Positions 43,683 to 53,346 are shown, counted from the first letter of the stretch. The stretch is 64,000 nt of DNA from Actinomycetes bacterium (GCA_024225275.1 JAAEMS010000090.1:1-64000); one strand, 5' to 3'. Program-made: numbers and translations. Notes: generated by a model not told the origin, from the letters alone.

Positions 43683-45281
43683 CTACATCCGAAAGACGCC
43701 GTAGCCCCGTTGGCCTCGGCATTGGTTGGTCAGGGTGGCCGACAAGGCGACACCGAGCACGTCGCGGGTGTCGCGCGGGTCGATGATGCCGTCGTCGTAG
43801 AGCTGGCCCGACATGACCGTGGCCAGCTCCTCATGGTTGATCTGGTCTTCGATGACCTGGCGGCGGGCGGCATCGGCCTCTTCGTCGAAGTCGAGCCCCC
43901 GGTCAGCGGCCGACTGGCGAGCGACGATCGAGAGGGTGCCGGCCAGCTGCTCGGCCCCCATCACCGCCGTCTTGGCGCCCGGCCACACGAACAGGAAGCG
44001 GGGGTTGTAGGGGCGGCCGGCCATCCCATAGTTGCCGGCCCCGTAGGACCCGCCCATCTGGACCGTGAGGTGGGGGACCGTCGAGTTGGTCACGGCGTTT
44101 ATCTGGTGCGATCCGTGCTTGACCATGCCCTTCTGCTCGTACTCGGTGCCGACCATGTAGCCGGTGACGTTCTGGACGAAGACCAGGGGGGTGTCGACCT
44201 GATTGGCGAGCTGGATGAACTGGGCGGCCTTGTTGGCGTCCTCATTGAGCAGGACGCCGCGGTCATTGGCGAGAACGCCGACCGAATAGCCGTGGAGGTG
44301 AGCAAACCCGGTGACGAGATTCGTGCCGTAGCCAGGCTTGAACTCGTCGAATTCGGAGTCGTCGACCACCCGGGCCAAGACCTCGCGCACCGGGAATGGC
44401 ACCTTGAGATCGGATGACACGATGCCCAGGATCTCGTCGGGGTCGTAGCGGGGAGGTATCGCGGGTCGGTCGGGCGGAGGCCCGAGCTTGGGGTAGGTGA
44501 GTCCGGCGACGATCCGTCGACCGATGCGCAGGGCGTCATGCTCGTCGACCGCGAAGTAGTCCGACACACCCGAGCGGTGCGAGTGCATGTCGGCGCCACC
44601 CAGCTCCTGCTCGTCTGCGTCTTCCCCGGTGGCCATCTTCACCAGCGGAGTGCCGCCCAGGAAAACCTTGGCCTGCTGGTCGACCATGACCACGTAGTCG
44701 CTGGTGCCAGGCAGGTAGGCGCCGCCGGCGGTGGAGTTGCCGAAGACCAGGCTGATGGTGGGGATCCCAGCCGACGAGAGGGCGGTGATATCGCGGAAGA
44801 CCTCGCCGGCCTGGAGGTAGAGCTGGAGCTGGTGGGGCAAGTCGGCGCCCCCTGACTCGACCAGGAAGACCATGGGCAGCCGGTTCTCGTGGCAGATACG
44901 CAGGGCCCTCAGGATCTTCTTGACGGTGAGCGGGTTCATCGACCCGCCGCGCACGGTGGGGTCGTTGGCCAGGATCATGCACTCGGTGCCCGAAATCTGC
45001 CCGACCCCGGTGATGACGGCGGCGCCCACATTGAACTCGGTATCGGTGGCGGCGAGCGTCGACAGCTCGAGAAAGGGTGTATCGGGATCGAGCAGGAGCT
45101 CGATGCGCTCGTGGACCAGGAGGCGCCCTCGCTGGTGGTGGCGCTGGCGATACTTCTCGCCTCCACCGTCGATGGCCTGGTCAACGAGGTCTTGGATGGC
45201 CGCGAGGTGGCCTTCCATGGCGGCTCGATTGGCCAGGTAGGTGTCGCTGCGGGTGTCGAGGTTGGATCGGAGGATGGTCAT
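43683..45281 (-). CDS. acyl-CoA carboxylase beta subunit (carboxyltransferase)
   Basis: 532 residues with two crotonase-like carboxyltransferase halves. GRLLVHERIELLLDPDTPFLEL is the usual start; VFLVESGGADLP and FGNSTAGGAYLPGTSDYVVMV belong to the MCC-beta type; FVQNVTGYMVGTEYEQKGMVKHG and MGGSYGAGNYGMAGR are the C-terminal oxyanion region. The GGADLPHQ context is close to methylcrotonyl-/geranyl-CoA carboxylases, so leucine or isoprenoid breakdown is plausible, but the substrate is not proven. Its start overlaps the TetR stop (ATGA). Confidence 0.94.
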   Translation of the reverse strand: MTILRSNLDTRSDTYLANRAAMEGHLAAIQDLVDQAIDGGGEKYRQRHHQRGRLLVHERIELLLDPDTPFLELSTLAATDTEFNVGAAVITGVGQISGTECMILANDPTVRGGSMNPLTVKKILRALRICHENRLPMVFLVESGGADLPHQLQLYLQAGEVFRDITALSSAGIPTISLVFGNSTAGGAYLPGTSDYVVMVDQQAKVFLGGTPLVKMATGEDADEQELGGADMHSHRSGVSDYFAVDEHDALRIGRRIVAGLTYPKLGPPPDRPAIPPRYDPDEILGIVSSDLKVPFPVREVLARVVDDSEFDEFKPGYGTNLVTGFAHLHGYSVGVLANDRGVLLNEDANKAAQFIQLANQVDTPLVFVQNVTGYMVGTEYEQKGMVKHGSHQINAVTNSTVPHLTVQMGGSYGAGNYGMAGRPYNPRFLFVWPGAKTAVMGAEQLAGTLSIVARQSAADRGLDFDEEADAARRQVIEDQINHEELATVMSGQLYDDGIIDPRDTRDVLGVALSATLTNQCRGQRGYGVFRM

Positions 45282-45997
45282 GGCTGCTCCGGGTCGGTGG
45301 GGGTGGACGTCAATACGGCTTCGAGGCGGTCGGCCACGGCTTCGAGGCGAGAAGTGGGGTCGGCCGTGGTGGATGGGGGCGGACTGGTGATACCGGCCAG
45401 GACGAGGTCGGTGAGCTGGCGGGCGGTGAGGTCGAGCTCGAAGTCACCGTGCCCGGTGATGGCACCCCACGCCATGTGTTCGATGCCCCCGTAGACGAGA
45501 TCACGCACCAGCTGGGGGTTGGTGTCGGGCCGGAAGTCGCCCCGGTGGATACCGTCACGGACCGCGTCGACCATCAGTGAGGTGTAGCGCCGGCTGAGGT
45601 CGGCGATCTCGGACTCGTAGTAGTCGTCGAACGTGCGGGCCTCGGAGATGATGAGCCGGCACCCGAGGCGATCGTCGGTCAGGGCCTGGAGCCCCCGACG
45701 GATCAGGTAGCGGACGCGGTCGACCGGCCATTCGATCGCCGAGGCTCCAGCGGTCGTCGATTCGACCAGGGGTTCGTAGAAGGAGCGGATGACCTGGTGG
45801 AGTAGGTCGCGTTTGGAGGGGAAGTGGCGATACACGGCCCCCTCGACGATTCCCACCCGGCGAGCGATCTCGGCCACCGATGCTCGATCGTATCCCTTCT
45901 CGGCGAAGGCGTCGCGAGCAGCACGGGTGATGGCCTGTGCCGTTGAGTGAGGTTCACTTACCTCATCAGCGCTGGTCATCCGGGTTGTGGTGGCCAT
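45278..45997 (-). CDS. TetR family transcriptional regulator
   Basis: 239 residues. The N-terminal helix-turn-helix is clear: ITRAARDAFAEKGYDRASVAEIARRVGIVEGAVYRHFPSK (seen in parts), followed by an all-helical ligand domain (about 75-200) and a Pro/Thr-rich tail. As first gene of the carboxylase operon and coupled to it, it probably senses an acyl-CoA and represses the operon. Start ATG 45997, or ATG 45979, which would place a palindrome at 45948-45965 close to the start. Palindromes at both sites suggest autoregulation. Confidence 0.92.
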   Translation of the reverse strand: MATTTRMTSADEVSEPHSTAQAITRAARDAFAEKGYDRASVAEIARRVGIVEGAVYRHFPSKRDLLHQVIRSFYEPLVESTTAGASAIEWPVDRVRYLIRRGLQALTDDRLGCRLIISEARTFDDYYESEIADLSRRYTSLMVDAVRDGIHRGDFRPDTNPQLVRDLVYGGIEHMAWGAITGHGDFELDLTARQLTDLVLAGITSPPPSTTADPTSRLEAVADRLEAVLTSTPTDPEQP

Positions 45998-46015
45998 AGG
46001 GTGAGGTTAGCTCAC
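45948..46015. promoter_or_regulatory. two related palindromes, candidate TetR operators
   Basis: TGAGGT-6-ACCTCA (45948-45965) and GTGAG-5-CTCAC (46001-46015) share the half-site GTGAGGT. The first lies in the 5' end of the tetR frame, the second 4 bp upstream of ATG 45997, between it and the carbamoylase gene. Self-repression of the tetR-carboxylase operon is inferred. Confidence 0.45.
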
Positions 46016-46045
46016 TCCACCCCTTCCCGCCTCATCCTCATTGGG

Positions 46046-47008
46046 TCAGTTGGCGGGGGTGACCTCGACGCCCACTCGTTCGACCAGGAGGCCGTAGTGC
46101 TCGGGCCGGCGGTGGGCGGCGAGGTTGAACATGGTGCGACGGAGGTCATCGGAGAGATCGAGGTCAGCGGTGGCCACGATGACCTCGTCGTCCTCGGACA
46201 CCGTCTGGGCCACGATCTCACCGGTGGGGGCCACGATCACCGAGTGGCCGAACATCCGGAAGCCGTCCTCGACCCCGGCCTTGGCGGTCTCGATGAGCCA
46301 GATCGAGTTCTGGTAGGCCATCGACTGGGCCATGATCAGGTGGTGGTGCACCCGCAGAGCGGGTGGCTCGGGATAGTGCAGGTTCTCGGTGGGGGTGTTG
46401 AAACCCAGCACCACCATCTCTGCGCCCTGGAGGCCCAGGACGCGGAACCCCTCGGGCCAGCGGCGGTCGTTGCAGATCAGCATGCCGGCGATGAGGTCGA
46501 CCCCGCCGGCGCCGTACCGGTAGGTGGGGAACCCGAGGTCGCCCACCTCGAAGTACTTCTTCTCGAGGTGCTGGAAGGCGGCCTCGGGTTTGTGGTCGGC
46601 GTGGCCGGGCAGGTGGACCTTGCGGTACTTGCCCACGATCGATCCGTCGGGTCCCACGAGGATGGCGGTGTTGAATCGGTGATTGGGCGAGCCGCTCTCC
46701 CCCGCCGCCAGCTCGCCGTAGCCGATGTAGAAACCCACACCGAGGCGCTGAGCTTCGTCGAACAGGGGTTGGGTGACCGGCGAGGGCATCGAACGTTCGA
46801 AGAAGCGGTCGTTCACCTCGTCTTCATTGTCGAACCACCAGCGGGGGAAGAAGGTGGTGAACGCCAGTTCGGGGAAGGCCACGAATCTTGCCCCGCGGGC
46901 TGCGGACTCCTGGAGCATGGCCACCAGACGGGCCACCACCGACGCCCGGTCGTCGCCGAGGTTCACTGGGCCCAGTTGGGCCGCGGCCACCACGAGCTTT
47001 CGGCTCAT
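46046..47008 (-). CDS. N-carbamoyl-(D-)amino acid hydrolase, nitrilase superfamily
   Basis: 320 residues. The Glu-Lys-Cys triad is visible: E47 in FPELAFTTFFPRW, K127 or K130 in VGKYRKVHLPGH, and C179 in LICNDRRWPE. TTFFPRW and CNDRRWPE are the landmark segments of D-carbamoylases (the Agrobacterium enzyme has E47, K127, C172). It releases CO2 and ammonia from N-carbamoyl amino acids. The gene is 14 bp after the hydantoinase and completes hydantoin hydrolysis; a role in beta-ureidopropionate cleavage is the main alternative. Confidence 0.9.
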   Translation of the reverse strand: MSRKLVVAAAQLGPVNLGDDRASVVARLVAMLQESAARGARFVAFPELAFTTFFPRWWFDNEDEVNDRFFERSMPSPVTQPLFDEAQRLGVGFYIGYGELAAGESGSPNHRFNTAILVGPDGSIVGKYRKVHLPGHADHKPEAAFQHLEKKYFEVGDLGFPTYRYGAGGVDLIAGMLICNDRRWPEGFRVLGLQGAEMVVLGFNTPTENLHYPEPPALRVHHHLIMAQSMAYQNSIWLIETAKAGVEDGFRMFGHSVIVAPTGEIVAQTVSEDDEVIVATADLDLSDDLRRTMFNLAAHRRPEHYGLLVERVGVEVTPAN

Positions 47009-47022
47009 CACTGTCTCCTCTT

Positions 47023-48486
47023 TCAGGGGCGGAAGGGGGTGCCCCAGCGGTCCATCATGTCGAGCTCGGGGATCTGGCGGCCCAGGGGTTGGCTGGCGGG
47101 GCTGGGACCGCGGGCCAGGAACTGGCCCCTGCCCCGCTCGGCGTGCATCTCGCCGCCGGCGACGATGACCTCACCACGCGACAGCACGGTGGTGGGCCAA
47201 CCCTTCAGCTCGTGACCGGCGAAGGGGGTGTAGCCGACATTGTCGTGGATCATCTCGTGGGTGATGGTGACCTCGTGGTCGGGGTCCCAGATGGCGAGGT
47301 CGGCGTCCGAGCCCACTGCGATGGTGCCCTTGCGGGGGTGCAGCCCGTAGATCTCGGCGTGGTTGGTGGCGGTCAGCCGGACGAACTCCGCCAGGGTCAT
47401 CCGCCCCGCCCCCACCCCATGGGTGAACAGCATCGGTAGTCGCAGCTCGAGCCCGGGCACCCCGTTGGCGATGTCCTTGAAGGTGGTCTCGGTGCCCTTG
47501 GGCAGCTTGCCGGTGTGATCGTGACGAAAGGGCGAGTGGTCAGATGAGTAGACCGACAGGGTGGTGTCGGCCAGACCGGCCCAGCACGCCTCTTGAGCGA
47601 ACTCGTCGCGGGGAGGCGGGCTGCAGCAGAACATGGCGCCGTCGAGGCCGTCGCGGTCAAGGTCATCGGCGGTGAGGAACAGGTACTGGGGGCAGGTCTC
47701 GCCGTACACCTTCAGACCCCGCGCCCGGGCCCGCCGGATCTCCTCGATGCCTTCGATGGTGGACACGTGCACGACCAGGATCGGGGCGTCGACCAGCTCG
47801 GCCAGGGCGATGACACGATTGATCGCTTCAGCTTCGGCCCCCCGAGTGTGGCAGGCCGCGTGGTAGCGGGGCAGGGTGTTGCCGGCGCCGACCACCCGGT
47901 TCGACATCCAGCCGATCATGTCGTGATTCTCGGCGTGCACCATCGTGAGCGCGCCTTGGGCGCGGGCCGCGCTGAGCACATCGAGGATCTGGTCGTCGGT
48001 ACAGCGCAGACGGTCATAGGTCATGTAGAGCTTCACGCTGGGAATGCCCTGGGCCACCGCCGCGGGCAGGTGCTCGCCCAGGGCCTCGGGCGTGGGGTCC
48101 GACATGATCAGGTGGAAGGCGTAGTCGATGACCGCCTTGGGGGCCGCCCGATCGTGATACTCGGCCACCACGTCGGGGATGGCCATACCCCGGTGCTGGG
48201 CCGCGAACGACATGGTGGTGGTGGTGCCACCGAAGGCGGCCGACACGGTGGCCGAATGGAAGTCGTCGGCGTTCATCACGCCGGCACTCGACAACTGCTC
48301 GATGTGGGTGTGGCTGTCTATACCCCCGGGCAGTACGAGCTTGCCGGTGGCGTCGATGACCTCGTCACCCTCGAGCCCCCGGCCCAAGGCCACGACCACC
48401 CCGTCGACAATGCCGACGTCGGCTGGGAAGGTATCGGCGGCGGTGACTACCGTCCCGCCCTTGACTACCAGGTCGAGCTCAGACAC
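47023..48486 (-). CDS. hydA: dihydropyrimidinase / D-hydantoinase
   Basis: 487 residues of the amidohydrolase family. GGIDSHTHIE supplies the metal His pair (H59, H61), SVKLYMTYD the carbamylated Lys152, MVHAENHDM H184, VVHVST H240 and SSDHSPF the catalytic Asp. It opens dihydrouracil or 5-substituted hydantoins to N-carbamoyl acids, the substrate of the next gene. Start GTG 48486 lies inside the end of the oxidoreductase gene (8-bp overlap). The family name hydA is shared by many different genes, so the symbol is provisional. Confidence 0.92.
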   Translation of the reverse strand: MSELDLVVKGGTVVTAADTFPADVGIVDGVVVALGRGLEGDEVIDATGKLVLPGGIDSHTHIEQLSSAGVMNADDFHSATVSAAFGGTTTTMSFAAQHRGMAIPDVVAEYHDRAAPKAVIDYAFHLIMSDPTPEALGEHLPAAVAQGIPSVKLYMTYDRLRCTDDQILDVLSAARAQGALTMVHAENHDMIGWMSNRVVGAGNTLPRYHAACHTRGAEAEAINRVIALAELVDAPILVVHVSTIEGIEEIRRARARGLKVYGETCPQYLFLTADDLDRDGLDGAMFCCSPPPRDEFAQEACWAGLADTTLSVYSSDHSPFRHDHTGKLPKGTETTFKDIANGVPGLELRLPMLFTHGVGAGRMTLAEFVRLTATNHAEIYGLHPRKGTIAVGSDADLAIWDPDHEVTITHEMIHDNVGYTPFAGHELKGWPTTVLSRGEVIVAGGEMHAERGRGQFLARGPSPASQPLGRQIPELDMMDRWGTPFRP

Positions 48487-51400
48487 CGAGCTGGGAGCGC
48501 ATGGCCCCGAGGTCGGCCTGGTAGCGCTCGACATTGGCCAGCTTGATTTGCTCATAGCCCCGCACCATGTCGGGGAGGTTGGCCAGCTCGGTGGCGAGCT
48601 CGACATTGTCATCGGTGACCTTGGGAGCGAGCTGTTCGATGAGGTCGCGGTACTCCCCCACCAGGGCTCGCTCGACCCGACGGACCTTGGCCCGGCCGAA
48701 GGGATCGGCCGGGGTACCCCGGAGCCGCTTCCCCCTCTTGAGGGCCTTGAGGCCAGGCTCGATCCAGGGGCCGGCCACCACCTTCTCATCCAGCCCCAGC
48801 GCCCTCAGCATGGGCGGGTGGAGGTTGTACTTGATGGTGACGTCGTCGCCCACCGCGTTCGACACGGTGAGCTTGGCGGCCTCTTCGAGGTGGAGACGGG
48901 CCACCTCGTATTCGTCCTTGTAGGCCATGAGCTTGTAGGCGTAGCGGGCGACACCTTCGGCAAAGTCGGCGTAGCCGCTGGAGGCGGCCGTCTGCACCGT
49001 CTGGAGGTACTTCCGGGCGTACTTGTCGTCCTGGTACTCGGCCAGGTCGGCTGCCCGCATCCGCACCAGCCGGCCCAGTTCACCTTGGCCGATGCCGGCC
49101 TTGTCGATGGCCATGGCGAGCTTGTCGGACAACTTGGGCAGGTGATCCTCGGGCAGTACCGAAGCGTCGCGGACCTTCTGGGGATCAATGGCCCACTGCC
49201 GGCCCCACCGGAAGGCGGCAAGGTTGGCCTCGACCGCAGCGCCGTTGGCCCGGATGGCTTCCTCGAGCGACTGGGCCGAGATGGGCAACGTACCGGTCTG
49301 GTAGGCCACGCCCACCTGGAAGGTGTTGGCCGTGGTGGACTCGCCGAACAGGCCCTCGGTCAGGGCGATGGCGTCGAAGTAGCGGTTGTGCTCGGCTCGG
49401 GTCACCGCGTCGAGGTCAGCCTTCAGGGGCTCGAGGTCGGGGAACGGGGCGTGCACGTCGCGCACCATCTCACCCGTGGGCGTCTTGGCCATCGAGGTGA
49501 TGGCGACGGTGCGGTCGGGAGCTACGCCGTCGAGGTTCTGGGGGGCCAGGCCCACCAGCAGGTCGAACACCAGGTACAGGTCAGCGGAGCCGGCGGTGAG
49601 CTTGTTGGTGCTCTCCAGCGGTTCGTTGGTGATACGCAGGTCGGATACGACGGGGCCGGCTTTCTGGGAGAGGCCGGTCTGGTCCAGGCCGCCCACATAC
49701 TTGCCGTCGAGGGTGGCTGCGGTGCCCAGGATCTGCGACATGGTGACCACCCCGGTGCCCCCCACGCCGGGCATACGGATGGTGAAGTCGTCGGTGGGTA
49801 CGAGCATGGTGGGCTCGGTCAGGCTGGCCTGATCGAGCTCGGGCCGGCGGCGGGCACCGCCCTTGTCTCGGCTGGCCCGGCCGGTGGCCTGGTTGGGGAT
49901 CACCGTCAGGAAGGACGGGCAATCGCCGGCCAGGCATGAGTAGTCCTTGTTGCAGGACGACTGATGGATCTGGGTCTTGCGCCCGAACTCGGTATCGATG
50001 GGCTGGACCGAGAGGCAGTTCGACTGCACACCACAGTCACCACAGCCCTCGCAGACCCTCTCGTTGATGACGATGCGTTCGGGCGGATCGGGCACCAGGC
50101 CCCGCTTGCGGTCACGCCTCTTCTCGGCGGCGCAGGCCTGATCGTGGATCAGGACGGTGACGCCGGGCTCTTCGGCCAGCTTCTCCTGGGCCTCGATGAT
50201 GCGGGTGCGATCCCAGACCTCGACCCCATCGGGCATCTTGATGTCCTTGTACTTGTCGACCTCGTCGGTGGTGACGATGACCCGACCAACACTCTCGGCC
50301 AGCATGGCTGCCGCCAGGTTCGGCACCGTCATGGCCCCCGGGGCGTCCTGGCCGCCGGTCATGGCAACGGCGCCGTTGTAGAGGACCTTGAAGGTGATGT
50401 GAGATCCGGCCGCCACCCCAGCTCGAATCGCCAGCGAACCCGAGTGGGCGAAGGTGCCATCACCCAGGTTCTGGATGAAGTGCTCGACATCGACGAAGGG
50501 CTCGATACCGATCCAGTGGACGCCCTCGCCGCCCATCTGGGTGTTGCCCATGATCTTGCCGACCCTCTCGGGCGCCATCAGCCCCACCAAGCCGTGGCAG
50601 CCGATGCCGCCACCCACGAGGGCGTCCTCGGGAGCCTTGGTGCCGGTGGAATGGGGACAGCCCGAGCAGTAGTACGGGGTCCGGGCAGGTAGGACGTTGA
50701 CGAGCTTCTTGGTGGTGATCTGGATGGGCTCGGACGCGGTCTGCGGCTTCAGCCGGCTGGCGTCGAGCTTGGTGAGCAAGCGACGCTCGAGCGGAGCGAT
50801 GAGGGCATCGGCGTCCAGGGACCCGTGGGTTCGCACCAACACCTTGCCGTCAGGCTCGTGTTTGCCGGTGATGCGGGGCTGGTGGCTGGCGCCGTACAGG
50901 GCCTCGCGGGTGAGACCCTCCATGAAGGGCCGCTTCTCCTCGACCACCATGATCTCGTCGAGACCCTGGGCGAAGCGGCGGACCAGCTCGTTGTCGAACG
51001 GGAAGGGCATCGACATCTGGAGGACCCGAATGCCGTTGGCGGCCAGGCCTTTCTCGTCGAGGCCCAGCACGTTCGCGGCCTCGAGGATCTCGTGGTACAC
51101 GCGGCCCGAGGCCATGATGCCCAACCAGGCGTCGTGGGGGTTGATGGTGACCCGGTTGAGGTAGTTGTCCTGCCCGTACTGGCGGGCCAGGGGCAGGCGG
51201 GCGTCGTGGATCTCTTCTTCGATGGTGTTGGCTGCCGCACCACCCAGGCGGCCGTTGGCCCGGGGGCGGTAGGGCTGGCCCTTCCACTCCCACTCGGGCA
51301 CCAGGGCCTTCACCCGGTCGGCTCCGACCTCAGCGGTACCGGAGCCGTCGGCTACCGAGGTGACGACCTTCACCGAAGTCCAGAGCCCACAGGTACGGGA

Positions 51401-51976
51401 GAGGTGGATGGCGTGGCGGCCGAGGTCGAGGACCTCCTGCACATTGCCCGGGTGGATGATGGGCATGTGGAGGTCGGCGATGGTGAACTCGGACGCCGAC
51501 GGCAGCGTCGAAGACTTGTTGGCCGGGTCGTCGCCGGTGAGCGCGAGCGCACCGCCGTACTGGCCGGTGCCAGCGTACTGGGCGTGACGGATGGCGTCGC
51601 CGGCCCGGTCGAGTCCGGGCGCCTTGCCATACCAGATGCCCAGCACACCATCGAACTTCTGGTCGGGGAAGGTGTGGGACACCTGGCTACCCATGACCGC
51701 GGTGGCGCCGAGCTCCTCGTTCAGCCCGGCCTTGTGGATGATGTTGAGCTCGGCCATCAGTGCCTTGTGGCTGATGAGCTCCTTGTCGAAGCCGCCCAGG
51801 GGTGAGCCCTGATAGCCGGAGATGAATGCCGCGGTACGCAGCCCGTCGCGCTTGTCGGCCAGCATCTGGTCGATCGGGACGCGGACCAGGGCATGGATGC
51901 CGGTGTAGAAGAAGCTGCCGTACTCCTCGGTGTATTTGGCGTCCAGATCGAACGGCGCGGGCGCGAGATCGGTCAT
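48479..51976 (-). CDS. large fused indolepyruvate ferredoxin oxidoreductase
   Basis: 1165 residues in one chain. Order: N-terminal TPP pyrimidine-type domain (YTGIHALVRVPIDQ, SGYQGSPLGG), a TPP/pyrophosphate domain with CSGCPHSTGT and GGGIGCHGLV and VAMTGGQDAPG, a cluster region with CEGCGDCGVQSNCLSV and CNKDYSCLAGDCP, and a C-terminal gamma domain (MPGVGGTGVVTMSQILG). This is the long single-chain type seen in many aerobic bacteria, which oxidises aryl- or alkyl-pyruvates to acyl-CoA. Its place upstream of the hydantoinase and carbamoylase suggests it processes the 2-oxoacid made from the amino acid they release. Confidence 0.93.
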   Translation of the reverse strand: MTDLAPAPFDLDAKYTEEYGSFFYTGIHALVRVPIDQMLADKRDGLRTAAFISGYQGSPLGGFDKELISHKALMAELNIIHKAGLNEELGATAVMGSQVSHTFPDQKFDGVLGIWYGKAPGLDRAGDAIRHAQYAGTGQYGGALALTGDDPANKSSTLPSASEFTIADLHMPIIHPGNVQEVLDLGRHAIHLSRTCGLWTSVKVVTSVADGSGTAEVGADRVKALVPEWEWKGQPYRPRANGRLGGAAANTIEEEIHDARLPLARQYGQDNYLNRVTINPHDAWLGIMASGRVYHEILEAANVLGLDEKGLAANGIRVLQMSMPFPFDNELVRRFAQGLDEIMVVEEKRPFMEGLTREALYGASHQPRITGKHEPDGKVLVRTHGSLDADALIAPLERRLLTKLDASRLKPQTASEPIQITTKKLVNVLPARTPYYCSGCPHSTGTKAPEDALVGGGIGCHGLVGLMAPERVGKIMGNTQMGGEGVHWIGIEPFVDVEHFIQNLGDGTFAHSGSLAIRAGVAAGSHITFKVLYNGAVAMTGGQDAPGAMTVPNLAAAMLAESVGRVIVTTDEVDKYKDIKMPDGVEVWDRTRIIEAQEKLAEEPGVTVLIHDQACAAEKRRDRKRGLVPDPPERIVINERVCEGCGDCGVQSNCLSVQPIDTEFGRKTQIHQSSCNKDYSCLAGDCPSFLTVIPNQATGRASRDKGGARRRPELDQASLTEPTMLVPTDDFTIRMPGVGGTGVVTMSQILGTAATLDGKYVGGLDQTGLSQKAGPVVSDLRITNEPLESTNKLTAGSADLYLVFDLLVGLAPQNLDGVAPDRTVAITSMAKTPTGEMVRDVHAPFPDLEPLKADLDAVTRAEHNRYFDAIALTEGLFGESTTANTFQVGVAYQTGTLPISAQSLEEAIRANGAAVEANLAAFRWGRQWAIDPQKVRDASVLPEDHLPKLSDKLAMAIDKAGIGQGELGRLVRMRAADLAEYQDDKYARKYLQTVQTAASSGYADFAEGVARYAYKLMAYKDEYEVARLHLEEAAKLTVSNAVGDDVTIKYNLHPPMLRALGLDEKVVAGPWIEPGLKALKRGKRLRGTPADPFGRAKVRRVERALVGEYRDLIEQLAPKVTDDNVELATELANLPDMVRGYEQIKLANVERYQADLGAMRSQLGV

Positions 51977-52099
51977 CGGGTCCCCTTCACGATTCTGTTC
52001 CGGGTCACGGTAGTCCTCGGAGCACCACCCATGCCCGCCCGGACACTCGTAGGACGAAGGTCACTGGCCGTGACCGTGGTGCGCGGCGAGGATGGGGCC

Positions 52100-53209
52100 A
52101 TGGATGGATTCCTCGTGGGCCGCGTGCGGGGTATCGACCTCCGCCTCAACTGGAGCGTTATGGTCATCGCCGGACTGGTCACCTGGTCGTTGGCCGACGG
52201 CATCCTCCCCGAGGAAGCGCCGGGCCGCTCGACCACCACCTACTGGATGGTGGCCGCCCTGACCGCGGTGGCCTTCTTCCTGGCCCTGACCGCCCACGAG
52301 ATGGGCCACTCCCTGGTGGCCATCCGCTACGGGGTCGAGGTCAAGTCCATCACCTTGTGGTTGTTCGGAGGGGTGGCCCAGTTGGGCTCGTCGCCCTCGA
52401 CGGCCGGCTCTGCCCTACAGATCGCCATCGCCGGGCCCCTCGTGAGCGTCGCCATCGGCGTGGTCGCCCTCGCGGTCGCGGTACCGTTCGGCGGTCTGGT
52501 CGGGTTCGCCATGATGTGGTTCGGCACCATGAACGTCTTCCTGGCGGTGTTCAACATGCTGCCGGCGTTTCCCCTCGACGGAGGCCGGGTGTACCAGGCC
52601 TGGCGGTGGCGCCGGAGCGGTAGCCGCATCGAGGCCACCGACGACGCGGTGCGGGTCGGCCGGTTCATCGGGGGCTTGCTGGTGGCGCTGGGGTTGCTAC
52701 AGGCCGCGGCCGGAGTGGTACTGAGCGGAGTTTGGATGATGATGATCGGCTGGTTCCTGCGCGAGGCAGCCCGGGCTGAGGGTCACCAGGCCCATGTCGA
52801 GGTGCCCCTGCGCCGGTACCGGGTCGTCGACGTCATGACCGCCGACCCACTCACTGTCACCCCGGAAACCACGCTCACCTCGTTCGTGGCCGGCCGGTTC
52901 ATGGGCGGCCGGCACGCCGCCTACCCGGTGACGATCGAGGGCCAGCCGGTGGGCCTGATGACGGTCGACGACATCCGGGGGGTCCCCGAGGAGCGCTGGA
53001 GCGAGGTGACCGTCGGCCGGGTGGCCAGTCCGATGGGTGAGCTCGTGACCGCGGCCCCGGACGATCATCTGATCGATCTGTTCAACCGGTTCGGCCGAGC
53101 TGGCGAACACCGGGCCCTGGTGATCGATGACTCGGGTCAACTGGTGGGCATCGTCGCCCCCAGCGACATCGCTCGCCTGGTGTCATCGCTCGAGCTGGTG
53201 ACCGGCTGA
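52100..53209 (+). CDS. site-2 protease family zinc metalloprotease with two CBS domains
   Basis: 369 residues. ALTAHEMGHSL (63-72) is the HExxH zinc site in a membrane helix, and NMLPAFPLDGGRV the second motif whose Asp is the third ligand. Five to six helices cover residues 20-230. Two CBS modules follow (about 250-310 and 312-367; VMTADPLTVTPETTL is one). This arrangement is the M50 group 3 (SpoIVFB-like) of actinobacterial regulated intramembrane proteases, perhaps responsive to adenine nucleotides. Start ATG 52100 has GAGG nearby. No substrate anti-sigma gene is adjacent. Confidence 0.92.
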   Translation: MDGFLVGRVRGIDLRLNWSVMVIAGLVTWSLADGILPEEAPGRSTTTYWMVAALTAVAFFLALTAHEMGHSLVAIRYGVEVKSITLWLFGGVAQLGSSPSTAGSALQIAIAGPLVSVAIGVVALAVAVPFGGLVGFAMMWFGTMNVFLAVFNMLPAFPLDGGRVYQAWRWRRSGSRIEATDDAVRVGRFIGGLLVALGLLQAAAGVVLSGVWMMMIGWFLREAARAEGHQAHVEVPLRRYRVVDVMTADPLTVTPETTLTSFVAGRFMGGRHAAYPVTIEGQPVGLMTVDDIRGVPEERWSEVTVGRVASPMGELVTAAPDDHLIDLFNRFGRAGEHRALVIDDSGQLVGIVAPSDIARLVSSLELVTG

Positions 53210-53216
53210 CTCAGAG

Positions 53217-53232
53217 TGGATCCCGGGATCCA
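53217..53232. terminator. 16-bp palindrome between convergent genes
   Basis: TGGATCCCGGGATCCA is fully self-complementary and lies 8 bp after the M50 stop. Folded, it would give a 6-bp stem with a 4-base loop. It may contribute to termination, or be a protein site. The rest of 53233-53346 shows nothing. Confidence 0.35.
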
Positions 53233-53346
53233 GAGCCGGGCCGTCCGCGTCGAGGCCTCACGACCCCAACGAATCGCTGCTGACGTGGGCTGATGCGATG
53301 GTGGCCTCGTCCTTGCCGGGCTCGGTTGGGACGCCGTTCCCGGCCC

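Noticed and set aside
48179-49939. 586-codon + strand frame opposite the hydantoinase and oxidoreductase genes
   Set aside because: A shadow of GC-rich codons on the other strand. The minus-strand genes contain catalytic motifs across the whole length.
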